64,000 nucleotides of DNA from Sphaerulina vaccinii (Eukaryota; Ascomycota; Dothideomycetes; Mycosphaerellales; Mycosphaerellaceae). The position numbers were made by a program, and so were the translations under genes. Positions 1 through 9,019 of this stretch are shown in pieces. Under the pieces are notes generated by a model, which had not been told where the DNA came from, made no database searches, and was given only the letters and a program-made list of their open reading frames with translations. The stretch covers positions 310,001 to 374,000 of the forward strand of contig JAKUDP010000013.1 of NCBI GenBank assembly GCA_022570795.1. Direction: 5' to 3'. Each line of letters begins with the position of its first letter. The first letter of the stretch is position 1.

Positions 1-318
1 GTAGTACTCGCACGGCAGCCAGAAGCATGACATGGCACAAACCACTTCCGCAACTAACAAACGAGAAAGCAAGGCAATGTGGTTCTTTCCAACCTCGGTT
101 GGGCCTCGAAGTGAGACCTGAAACGAACACAGAGGCTGTTTGCTGGAGCATGGCTGCTCGCACTTGTGTAATGAGGCCGTGCCGACTGTATCGCATTCGA
201 TCACTAGGTCGGAAGCCTAACAGAGCTAGCAGTCTGAAAGCTTTCATATAAGGCCCACAACCTGGACCGAGCAAGATGTACACATCAACCAGCACGCCAT
301 CAGAACCACCAATTCAAG
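1..318. other. Left edge, no gene recognised
   Basis: No family, repeat or RNA gene is recognisable here. The short open frames have no signal peptide or domain. The last ~60 bases are probably the leader of the small secreted peptide gene that starts at 319. Confidence 0.5.
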
Positions 319-689
319 ATGCATATCGCTCTCCTCACAGCCCTTCTGAGCCTCTTGGTCACTATGATCCTCGCCTTACCAAGACCAGAGCCGACTCTAG
401 AGCCAACTTCAACCACGGCGACTCTGACAGCCACTTCGGCCCCAGTCACGTCTCCATCGTTCGCTGATTGTAAGCTGAATACTTGCTATCTGATCATCGT
501 TCGAGTCTGGCTGACGCGTTCTGGTTAGATGGCTATGGCCGGGTAAGCTGAACACCAGTGAGGACCGACAGTGTGATTGGTGCTGATAGAAGCATGCAGT
601 ATGCCAGCTATGGGACTTACAAGGGCGGCAACTATGGGGACTATCCCGGACTTGGCGGCAGAGCGGAGGAGGTTGAGGCAGATGCGTGA
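319..689 (+). CDS. Small secreted Tyr/Gly-rich peptide, three exons
   Basis: My model is join(319..469,529..542,600..689), which closes in frame at 84 aa. Both introns (59 and 57 bp) begin GTAAGC, end in TAG or CAG and carry a CTGA-type branch site. The first ~20 residues are a clear signal peptide (MHIALLTALLSLLVTMILAL). A Pro/Thr/Ser-rich spacer follows (residues 21-48), then a mature tail with a tyrosine every 2-6 residues among glycines (DYGYGRYASYGTY, then NYGDYPGLGG), ending acidic. There are no cysteines and no Lys-Arg pair, so it is neither a classical Cys-rich effector nor a textbook Kex2-processed dikaritin precursor. The tiny 14-nt middle exon encodes part of the YG run. It converges on a UstYa-family gene 350 bp away. 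The function is unknown. A cell-wall or secreted structural peptide, or a RiPP-like precursor, are possibilities by inference only. The exon structure is well supported by phase but not by transcript data. Confidence 0.55.
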
Positions 690-1038
690 GGGCTGCATTG
701 AAGAGGAGATATTGTCCTGTGGAGGAGATGGAAGGCTGAGGTGATCGAGGGGCTGAAGGCTTGGACTCCAGATGTGCTGAACTCGCATATATATTGATGG
801 TCATATAGTACTTCAACTTGTTCTGCACCAATGATTGTGCTAGACCGAGTGGTTTGACTGTGACTCGCCGGCATTGCTGATGCCGTGCTTACGGATGTCG
901 CCCAAGGCTGTCTATACTGTGGATGTTTGTAAGGGCTTCCCGCAAGCTCAAGTTCTCGACAACCATTTGTTTATCGACACGAGGGTGGCTTCTTTCGGCT
1001 TGAAGAAAACAACCCTAGGCGAAACACCCTCCATATCC
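690..1038. other. Convergent intergenic stretch
   Basis: This lies between the 3' ends of the secreted peptide gene and the UstYa-like gene. I see no coding signal, repeat or structured element. Confidence 0.4.
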
Positions 1039-1941
1039 TCAAGGCGGCCTCTCCAGTCCCTCTTGCAGTCCATTCCTGCCCATCAGAGTCCACTCGTTAT
1101 CCTGACTCAATACATCATTTCCTTTATTCCACTCCATCAACTCTTCCCAGTTCCTGCATTGATGCACTCCATTGAAGTTCGCAAAAGGCACCGCTCTGCC
1201 TTGAACCCAGTTATAAGTTACAAGACTCATATCTCCATGACACATCAATGTCTGCCTCAACATTTCAATACAGTGTATTAGGTGACCTTGTGTGTCATCT
1301 CGCAGTGGAGCAGAAGTTCCTTGCTGTGAAGAGTAGTAGTCTCGATGTACAGACTTCCGAAGCACGTTCAGACAATGCATTTGATGGTACACATCAAGAC
1401 TTGCTAGATGTTGGTTTTCGCCGAGCTTGACGGGATATGAAGGATGCGAGTTGAGTGATTCCCATTGTGATTGAGGTATCGTGAAAGCTCCTCCGAAAGT
1501 GAAGTTCGCTGGACCAGATCTCGCTGCAAGATTATCAGCTATGGCGCTGTTTGATGCAAAACGGTAGCACTACTACTCACCACCTGTGATCTCATCCCAA
1601 GCAGTATCGACCTCCGGACCTACGCCTGTGAAAGTTGACTCAAGGCCGAATGTCCCATTGAATCGAATCGTTTCGTATCGGACTTGAGAAGAGGTTGCTG
1701 GCTCCGTCGCTCGATCATGTACGCTGTGCATAGCTTCCCGGCTCCAGAGTATGGCAAGAAAGCAGCCAGAGACCAGTGCCAGTATTACGATTTCTGCTAT
1801 GAGACGCCAATGTCGCCATATTTTATGGAAGTGTTCGTCTTGGTTGTAGGTCGAATTCTTCCGATGTGTTGTGCTCGCCACTCGCACATATCCTTTGGTA
1901 TCTCGTAGGAAGTCGAACATCTGCGCCCTGATGAAGGACAT
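1039..1941 (-). CDS. UstYa-family (DUF3328) membrane protein
   Basis: The model is complement(join(1039..1523,1581..1941)), 281 aa. The 57-bp intron starts GTGAGT and ends GATAATCTTGCAG, and the join keeps frame. One transmembrane segment lies near residues 49-68 (AEIVILALVSGCFLAILW), giving a cytosolic N terminus and a lumenal domain. The lumenal part carries the family signature: DTAWDE, then the first HxxHC motif (YHQMHCLN), then the second (HLIHCIEMLRQ followed by CHGD). UstYa-type proteins act in fungal secondary metabolism, including oxidative cyclisation of ribosomal peptides such as ustiloxin. The family is also widespread outside such clusters, so the substrate cannot be read from sequence. 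I chose the ATG at 1941 because the reading frame and transmembrane topology begin there. A P450 lies far away at 21.6 kb and no UstQ-type tyrosinase is in the window. Confidence 0.85.
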
Positions 1942-2238
1942 CGTGAAGTCGAGATTGACATGCTGGAGTCTGGAGAGTGAACACTGGTCTTTCGGCGTGG
2001 TGTCATCGGGAAAGGCTTCCCGCTCGTTGACCGTTTAGATATGTGTCCGCGAGCGATGTTGATTTCGCATTCGGCCAAATTTCGCGTGTTTGGCGGCTGA
2101 TTTGAAACTTTTCATCGTTGATCAGTCATCTACATGCATCTCCGCACGCCCTATACACAAGCCTATACAACAACCCACATACATGTCTCTGTACACATCA
2201 TCAACATATCTCATAAGATCGTGAAACACCCACTCCAT

Positions 2239-4683
2239 CTACTTGCTGTCCCGTGATTGTTCCCCTTCCCGCCACGCTTGTTCCGCAGCAGGACTCAGTT
2301 CAATCAGCTTATCCATTCCAGCCACGAACACTCCGTCCAGTCTCAACAGTGCAAGATTGAGCAGATCGCAACTCCTGCTCTTGATCCTCAACAGACTTCT
2401 CCATGAATTCAATAAGGTGAGACATTCCTTGGCGTCTGCGGTCGTGGGAGATGTGACGAAGAGTAGGAGCATGAATGACGAGGCGATCGTGAAGTTGGTT
2501 CTTGCGTCTAGAGGAGAACGATGAGTTAGTACATCTAGTTGGTGACAAGAGAAGAGATGGGTGTGCTTACAACTCGTCCAGAAGCCCTCAAGTTCACGAG
2601 CATGCAGATCGTCGAGGAACGTTGAGATCTCCTTCGCGACCGCAAGAGCACCCGTTCGCAGGGCTGTGATCGCCGCAGCATTGGCATCTGTGACTCTTGG
2701 TCGAAGCATAGCGCGGAAAAGCTCGATCTTCGCGGTGATATACGCCAGTTGCAGCGAACCATTGCCGTCCAGCTCCAATTGTACAGATCTTCTTCTATCG
2801 CTCCCAGGAGAACCGATAGACGATGGTGCGCCGTTGACAGGCTGACTTGGCAAGAGTCCGGCAGGTAGTGTCTGGTACCATTCTGTCAACCTGATTCGTA
2901 ACGGCTTGGCAACTTCGAGTGTAGCTTCCAGACTAGTGTGCATCTGTCTCGTAGCTTTGATGCTGAAGAGTTCGCGTAGGATATCATCGACGATCATTGT
3001 CAGTTCTGTTAATTTGATGAAGTGCTGGCAGGTAAAATCTGCAATGTGGTCTTCGTCGTAGCAGCGATCTGCCTCAGGAAAATCCGCTTCTGTGAGGCTG
3101 GGCACGTCCCAATCGTCCGCTTGAATATGGCTGCTACGGCCGAAGTTCAACGCAAGCCACTTGTCTTGTACGAAGGTCGCCCAGGCCAGGCGCTTTCGCT
3201 GCTTGATCTCCCAGGATGGAATAGGCCAGTCCGTGGGATCGCGGTTCAGGCCCAGTGCTTGGGCGATGCTGACTGCAGTGGACATCATGACCCATTTGAA
3301 AGGTGTGTCGCTGACGTGTCGATTCGTTGGTCGGCGCTGCACAAGCATGAGGAGTGTTTGCAGAACGGCAATCGTAGGCGTGTGCAGCAGAGGCTGGCAG
3401 GATGACCAGGAAAGCTTGAAGAGTGTGTCTGCGGAGGGTGGCGTGTACACTTCAACGCAAAGCTTGTCATCCCAGGCACAGAATGGAAGTGCATGACCAT
3501 ATATGGCTGCAAGCACACAAGGAGGCATTTCTCTAGGCTCCCTGAATCCATCTGCATCTCGTTCGCCGCCTTCTCTGCTGAGGATGGGAAAGTACGGTTG
3601 CACATACTTGTAGAATAGTCGGATCAGTCGCTTTCCAGTCTCTTCCGGCACAAGCTCTTCCAGCTCTCGTCGCCACTTCTCGTTGGACTCCGACTTGTCC
3701 TGTGGCTGTGCTTTGGAAGTGAGGCCATTGTGCTGGATCACGAAGAAGGCCGGGATGGTCTGCTGGTTCTCTGCTGGACCGCTGTTCATCTTTCGCATTC
3801 GCACAGACTGAAATGAAGCCTCGTTGTACTCATCATATCTGTATCTGGAGAGCAGATACGGATCTAATTCGCCGCCAAGTCCTACAATCTGAGCATTACT
3901 GGAATGCTGACGATCGAGGGAAGGCTCTCCACTGGTAGAATCGAATGGCAGCGAAAGATTGATTGGCAAGCTTGCAGAGCTTGACTGTGGCGAGGTAGAG
4001 TGCTCGAGGGAGGAGCTGTGTCGGTGGCCATTGAGAAACTTGTGGTCGTTGGTGTGCATAGTTGTCGCTGACAATGGCTCAAAGGTCTCGAACGGCACAG
4101 GTTCCTGGTACAATGCTGGGTCGAATGGGAATTCTGGGTTATGGAGTTCACCATTGAGGGTTGGCATGCCATTGACTGCGAACGGATTGATTCCGTTCTC
4201 CCACGGCATCAGCTCATGTTGCATATCGAGAATGCCACCATTGGTAAAAGTTGGCGTGTGATCATGGCTATCAGTGCGACTTCTCTTGTACATGCTGACG
4301 TTGCCATTTGATTCCTTCTCTGGTGCTGGCTCATTTGGTCGACGTCTCTTGGCGGGACTTTCGACAAACGTGCATTCCTTGTTGTAGCGAATGCACAACT
4401 CACACGGCGGCGCACTTTCCAAGTGACAAGCTGCTTTCTTATATCGACAAAAGTCACACGGTCTCTTGTTGCGCGACTTATATGCGCGTGCTCTGTCGGC
4501 GCCGTCTGTGGTCTGCTGCTGTTGCTGTCCTGGAGGGGGACTAGCCTGGCTCGTGCTGGCGCTGGAGTGCTGTGGAGGGTGGAAGGACGGCATCGTCGCG
4601 AAGGCAGAGTGCGGTGGTGGCGGCGGACGGAGGGGAGGATAGAAGGAGGAGGACGACGACGACGAGAAGGTTGTGGCCGCCAT
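2239..4683 (-). CDS. Zn2Cys6 transcription factor with fungal-specific TF domain
   Basis: The model is complement(join(2239..2507,2571..4683)), 793 aa. A 63-bp in-frame intron (GTAAGC...CTCTAG, with ACTAAC inside) is removed near the C terminus. Without this splice the reading stays open but inserts a poor 21-residue stretch. The N terminus is Ser/Pro/Gln rich. The binuclear zinc cluster sits near residues 76-104 with spacing C-x2-C-x6-C-x7-C-x2-C-x6-C (CDFC...CELC...C), followed by a basic KRRR. The fungal-specific TF (PF04082-type) region starts around residue 345 (RLIRLFYKYVQPYFPILS) and continues through a DKWLALNFGRSSHI segment. That segment reminds me of the Dal81/TamA group, but only weakly. 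It is nuclear by family. It is divergent from the amidohydrolase-racemase fusion across 1.17 kb, which makes it a natural candidate regulator of that enzyme (inference). Confidence 0.93.
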   Translation of the reverse strand: MAATTFSSSSSSSFYPPLRPPPPPHSAFATMPSFHPPQHSSASTSQASPPPGQQQQQTTDGADRARAYKSRNKRPCDFCRYKKAACHLESAPPCELCIRYNKECTFVESPAKRRRPNEPAPEKESNGNVSMYKRSRTDSHDHTPTFTNGGILDMQHELMPWENGINPFAVNGMPTLNGELHNPEFPFDPALYQEPVPFETFEPLSATTMHTNDHKFLNGHRHSSSLEHSTSPQSSSASLPINLSLPFDSTSGEPSLDRQHSSNAQIVGLGGELDPYLLSRYRYDEYNEASFQSVRMRKMNSGPAENQQTIPAFFVIQHNGLTSKAQPQDKSESNEKWRRELEELVPEETGKRLIRLFYKYVQPYFPILSREGGERDADGFREPREMPPCVLAAIYGHALPFCAWDDKLCVEVYTPPSADTLFKLSWSSCQPLLHTPTIAVLQTLLMLVQRRPTNRHVSDTPFKWVMMSTAVSIAQALGLNRDPTDWPIPSWEIKQRKRLAWATFVQDKWLALNFGRSSHIQADDWDVPSLTEADFPEADRCYDEDHIADFTCQHFIKLTELTMIVDDILRELFSIKATRQMHTSLEATLEVAKPLRIRLTEWYQTLPAGLLPSQPVNGAPSSIGSPGSDRRRSVQLELDGNGSLQLAYITAKIELFRAMLRPRVTDANAAAITALRTGALAVAKEISTFLDDLHARELEGFWTSCKHTHLFSCHQLDVLTHRSPLDARTNFTIASSFMLLLFVTSPTTADAKECLTLLNSWRSLLRIKSRSCDLLNLALLRLDGVFVAGMDKLIELSPAAEQAWREGEQSRDSK

Positions 4684-5852
4684 TGTGATTATCAGTCACT
4701 TATCGCGAGTGATATGAATGCCTGTCCCCAACGCGACCCGCAATGGAGACGTCTCACCAGTCACCGCAGCTCCCCCAATTGCGCTAGTCTGGTGAAGTTG
4801 CAGTGAGTGCGTACAACGTCGAGGAGAGGTACCCTCACTCACTGCCGATAGCGGGCGCTGTGTACGTTTTGCTCATGATCGACGGGATTGTGATACGCGA
4901 CCAATGGCAGCCATCACTAACACAATCCTTCAGGCGCAATCCAAGCAAGCATCCAACTGCGAATAGAAGACGTGTCAGGGTCGCATGCAGATGGCAGTTG
5001 AGAGAGCTCCCGATGTCACCTCCACCTCCACCCTCACCAACAAGATCAAAAGTGGCAGAGCTGAACCCTCGGTAGCTGCATGTGCGCTATACCATAACAA
5101 GCAACCCAGGATGGCCACGCGAGAGCACGTTCACCCAAGAAGCGCCATTAGCCGGCATCCGACAGGCCAAGACAGACGCGCCACGAATCACATTTTATTT
5201 TTTGATCTTGTTACTTCACTAACACGCCAGGGTTGACAAACAAGAGCCAACAAGAACCAGTCCGAGGATGATCAGATCGCATTACCTTGCTGGGTATCTC
5301 CAGCAAGATTGCCAAACGGATAAATACCCATACGATCAGCTACAAGGCATGCCCATGTTTCGACCGAGACATCTCGAGGGACTGGTTTGCCATATGCACG
5401 ACATGCTCCGATAACCGCTGTCGAAGACGCCCTGCAGCTTTCCATGCCTTTTGATAATGCACGATGATAAAGATCCCAACTCCAATGGCATTGCCCGTCG
5501 GCGACTATACAAGAACGCCGCGTCAGAGAGCACCGGCCCGAGTACCTATCGCCATCAATTCAGCATTTCAGACGGGACGTCGGCGGGGGTACTAGGATCG
5601 AGAGAAGTGGCGGGGCAGAGTACAACGTTATGTCGCAGGTGCCCGAAGGAGCAGGTGAGTATGCATCTCAACAGCTGAGCAATCAACAGCTGTCTACCTG
5701 TTCGATATGCCAATGCGAGCGTAACATGACTCGCCTCGATACGCTGTAGCCCTACATCATCTGCTTAATCTTTCATCCAGCTTCACTGAATCTAATCTTC
5801 ATCTGGCCAAGCTCTCGCATAGCAACATACTACTGATAGAACAACAACAGCT
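4684..5852. promoter_or_regulatory. Divergent promoter between regulator and fused hydrolase
   Basis: This 1.17-kb gap separates two divergent starts. I see a CCAAT core at 4901-4905 and a GATA-type CTTATC at 4699-4704 just upstream of the regulator start, the kind of site bound by nitrogen GATA factors. No protein-coding frame here looks real. Functional use of these sites is inference. Confidence 0.35.
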
Positions 5853-7670
5853 ATGGCACGCAAGTTCAACGTTGCGGCAGCACAGATTGGGGCTGTCCAC
5901 CGCACAACTCCAAGACCTGAAGTGCTTCAACGCATGATCAAACTCCTCGAAGAAGCATCAAACCTGAAGGCAGAAGTAGTGCTCTTCCCTGAGATCGCAT
6001 TCACAACTTTCTTCCCTCGCTATCTCATCTCCGATCAAAACGAACTAGACTCCTTTTTCGAACATGGCGACATCATCACTTCGCCACAAACAGCAGAGCT
6101 ATTTTCCAAAGCCAAGGACTTCGCCATCGATATCAGCGTCGGATTCGCAGAAGCCACCTCAGATGGCCAACACTTCAATTCCAGCATATACTACCATGCG
6201 GCAACTAATTCAGTACTCGCCAAGTACCGCAAGATCCATCTTCCAGGAACGTTTGAGCCTTTCGAAGACCCCGAGGCCGTAAACCAGCTGGAGAAACGCT
6301 ATTTTCTCCCAGGCGACTTAGGTTTCCAGGCGTTTAGAGTCCCAGATCTGGCGGCTGGTACAGGACCGATCTTCGGAATGATGATTTGCAACGATAGAAG
6401 GTGGCCCGAGGCATGGCGCTCTCTAGGTCTCCAAGGCGTTGAAGTTGTGCTCTGCGGCTATAACACAGCGGGTTGGGCTCCTGATCTATGGGGAAGTGAT
6501 GCAACTCAAACGCCGGAGAAAGCCGAAGAAGATGCTCTCTTTCATCACAAGCTTTCCATGCAGAGTAACAGCTACATGAATGCTACATTCAGCGTATGCG
6601 CGGCAAGATGTGGTATGGATGATGGAAAGTACAACTTGATAGGCGGAAGCTGCATCATAAGCCCAGAAGGCATGGTACTGGCAGAGGCGAAGACGAAAGA
6701 GGATGAGTTGATCGTAGCAGAGATCGATCTTGATACTTGTAGGCAGGGAAAGACGAAAACATTCGACTTCCAGCGACATAGGAGGGTGGAACATTATCAG
6801 AGAATCGTTGAGCAAACTGGGATTGTCGAGCCTCCTCGACTTAGCACAGCCACTATCCCGGAGCTACCAAAGGGTACTACATCAAGCAATGGCAAGACAA
6901 AGGAGGAGCAGGAGAAGAAAATCGGCATTCTCCTCATAAACCCCAACGCCACCTCTAGCATGACCGACTCCTGCCTCCGCATGGTCCAAGAAACGATACC
7001 ATCGGACGTCTCCGTTACAGGCTTCACAGGTCCCGCAAACGATGCACCCACAGCCATCGAGGGCATGGCTGACTCTGTGCTCTCCTCAGCAGCATGCTTC
7101 AGAGCTCTCGTGAAGCGACCTGACCTGATAGCTTCCCACGACGCAATACTCGTGGCCTGCTATTCCAATCATCCACTGATCGTCATGCTTCGAGAAGAGT
7201 TCGATCTCCCAGTCATAGGAATTATGGAAGCCTCTCTCCTCGTCGCTCGGACTCTAGGCTCAAAGATCGGCATAGTAGCTACTAGCCAACGAAGCGTAGG
7301 CATGCATCAATCTAGCGTCAAAGCTTATGAAATGGAAGGCTACATAGCAGGTATCGAGGCGTGTAATCTTGGAGTGTTGGACCTGGAGAGAAAGCCTAGG
7401 GACGAGGTACTTGGGATCTTGAGGAATGTTAGCAGGAAACTTGTAGCGCAGGGTGCTGAAGTGTTGACCCTGGGCTGTGCGGGTATGACGGATATGAAAC
7501 TTGCTGTTGAGGAGGCAGTCAAAGATGAGGGCGTGCAGGTTGTCGACGGGGTTGTGGCTGGAGTTCAGTATCTTGTTGGGGTGGTGAGGATGGGTGGCAG
7601 GACCGGGAAGCGTGGTGTCTGGAGAAGTTCGAAAGAAGGGAGGGAGAAAAGAGGACAGACGTATGTGTAG
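5853..7670 (+). CDS. N-carbamoyl-D-amino-acid amidohydrolase fused to hydantoin/Asp-Glu racemase
   Basis: This is one uninterrupted 605-aa frame. Residues 1-325 are a nitrilase-superfamily carbamoylase. The Glu-Lys-Cys triad is visible as E47 (LFPEIAF), K127 (KYRKIHLPG) and C179 (MMICNDRRWPE); E47 and K127 fall at the same numbers I recall for the Agrobacterium enzyme. A charged linker of about 30 residues (327-355) leads into residues 356-585, an Asp/Glu/hydantoin racemase domain with INPNATSSMT and the two catalytic cysteines C436 (VACYSNHP) and C542 (LGCAGMTD). By family the first domain hydrolyses N-carbamoyl-D-amino acids to D-amino acid, CO2 and ammonia. The second racemises 5-substituted hydantoins or related acids. 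Joined, they would pull racemic substrate to one product. No hydantoinase is in the window. The last ~25 residues are basic and look unstructured. There is no targeting signal, so it is probably cytosolic. Confidence 0.9.
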   Translation: MARKFNVAAAQIGAVHRTTPRPEVLQRMIKLLEEASNLKAEVVLFPEIAFTTFFPRYLISDQNELDSFFEHGDIITSPQTAELFSKAKDFAIDISVGFAEATSDGQHFNSSIYYHAATNSVLAKYRKIHLPGTFEPFEDPEAVNQLEKRYFLPGDLGFQAFRVPDLAAGTGPIFGMMICNDRRWPEAWRSLGLQGVEVVLCGYNTAGWAPDLWGSDATQTPEKAEEDALFHHKLSMQSNSYMNATFSVCAARCGMDDGKYNLIGGSCIISPEGMVLAEAKTKEDELIVAEIDLDTCRQGKTKTFDFQRHRRVEHYQRIVEQTGIVEPPRLSTATIPELPKGTTSSNGKTKEEQEKKIGILLINPNATSSMTDSCLRMVQETIPSDVSVTGFTGPANDAPTAIEGMADSVLSSAACFRALVKRPDLIASHDAILVACYSNHPLIVMLREEFDLPVIGIMEASLLVARTLGSKIGIVATSQRSVGMHQSSVKAYEMEGYIAGIEACNLGVLDLERKPRDEVLGILRNVSRKLVAQGAEVLTLGCAGMTDMKLAVEEAVKDEGVQVVDGVVAGVQYLVGVVRMGGRTGKRGVWRSSKEGREKRGQTYV

Positions 7671-8136
7671 TCTGTCTATAGAGGTCTCAAGAGGAAGAGT
7701 TCTCAGTGTCTCTGACAATGTGACCCTTCTGACAATGGCTAATAGGGAATATGTTGGCGCAGCGCGTAGCTGTGAATATGAGCATTAGGTTACAGTACGC
7801 GTACTGGACATAGTTACTGGAGGTAGGTCGGGGCAAAGACCGGAGAACTTTGACACCTTCGAAATGCCTCTCGACATCAGCTGCCCGAGTGTCGAAAGTC
7901 CCGCAAGACTGCGCTGCCGCATACCCGCTTGGCAAAATGTTGATCATACATCGCATCCTTCAACCACGGCCGGATTGATGTGGTATGCCAAGTACTCGGA
8001 TCGAGGCGACGATATAAATGTCTCGCCCCTACATGTATACTACATCGCCTGACATGCGAACAACTGGTTGGCAGTCATGGGCAATATGGTCGGCACTTAA
8101 TCGATAGCTACAGACACCAAGGACGAACTTTTATCG
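7671..8136. other. Intergenic, nothing recognised
   Basis: This is the tandem gap between the fused hydrolase and the LURP-one-like gene. It presumably holds a 3' UTR and the next promoter. I see no repeat or RNA gene. Confidence 0.4.
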
Positions 8137-8889
8137 ATGCTAAGACCCGTGGAAATGGAGGCAGGACCTTTGTCAGGACAAGAAGAGTATGATATGTTTG
8201 TCGACCAGCCTCCTCTGGCCAGTGAATCCCTTCCACCTCCAACATATCAAAAGTCGACTACAAGCACACAAGCCCAACCTGCGCTGCCTACTTTTCACTT
8301 CTTCAAACCCTGTGGATTGAAGACGAGAGCAGCCCGGCTTCAATCTACCGATGGACGCGCATACCGTTTGAAAGCAGATATCCATAAAACATCATCTTCC
8401 ACAATCCAATTATACTCCGACCAGGACGGCACTTGCCTAGGTTCTGTCATCTTTACACCTTACTCCAATAGCTTCCAAATCATAACTTCTGGATTAAAAG
8501 GAAACTCTGCTCCAGCAGATCTGATTCAAGTGAGAAGGAGAATCGGTGTTCCGCATCCTCAATCGTATACGTCCGCTTTGTGTAAGGCTAGAGAGGTGAT
8601 GTGGACTAGACTGAGCAGTTCAACAGGATATCAGTTGAGAGATACGACTTGGCAAACTCCATTAGCAACGTTGGAATTGGACGATCAGGAGGAGTTCGAT
8701 GCTGTGTTGAGGTGGCAGGGATATCCGAGAGATGCGCGAGAGGAGATTGTAGTAATTTTGAGCTTCATTGGATCAATGACGAGGCTGAGGTTGAAGGAAA
8801 GGGACATGTCTGGGTTGCCTAATAGTGGACGATGGGGAACTTTCTTGGGTCTGGGCATGATGGGAAATGGTGGTCGGGCGGATTTCTGA
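8137..8889 (+). CDS. LURP-one/tubby-like protein
   Basis: This is an uninterrupted 250-aa frame. The first ATG is at 8137; those at 8155 (MEAGPLSG) and 8197 (MFVDQPP) are equally reasonable starts. A Pro/Ser/Thr-rich leader of about 60 residues precedes a beta-rich region (YRLKADIHKTSSSTIQLY, then GSVIFTPYSNSFQIIT) and a C-terminal hydrophobic/basic helix. The layout (DQPP leader, beta-strand pairs, W-rich C terminus) parallels the gene at 33245, and both fit the LURP-one-related/tubby C-terminal fold found in many fungal hypothetical proteins. Function in fungi is unknown. No signal peptide is present. Confidence 0.6.
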   Translation: MLRPVEMEAGPLSGQEEYDMFVDQPPLASESLPPPTYQKSTTSTQAQPALPTFHFFKPCGLKTRAARLQSTDGRAYRLKADIHKTSSSTIQLYSDQDGTCLGSVIFTPYSNSFQIITSGLKGNSAPADLIQVRRRIGVPHPQSYTSALCKAREVMWTRLSSSTGYQLRDTTWQTPLATLELDDQEEFDAVLRWQGYPRDAREEIVVILSFIGSMTRLRLKERDMSGLPNSGRWGTFLGLGMMGNGGRADF

Positions 8890-9019
8890 TATCGTGCGTG
8901 GTATCTGGAGCCTACATCGCGCAAGGAGGAGTAACTAGAGCTTGCGTCACAGCCACCACCAAGACACCTCTTTCGTTGATCGTGCACTCGTGGTGTTTGG
9001 TGACTTCACTACAATGCCA

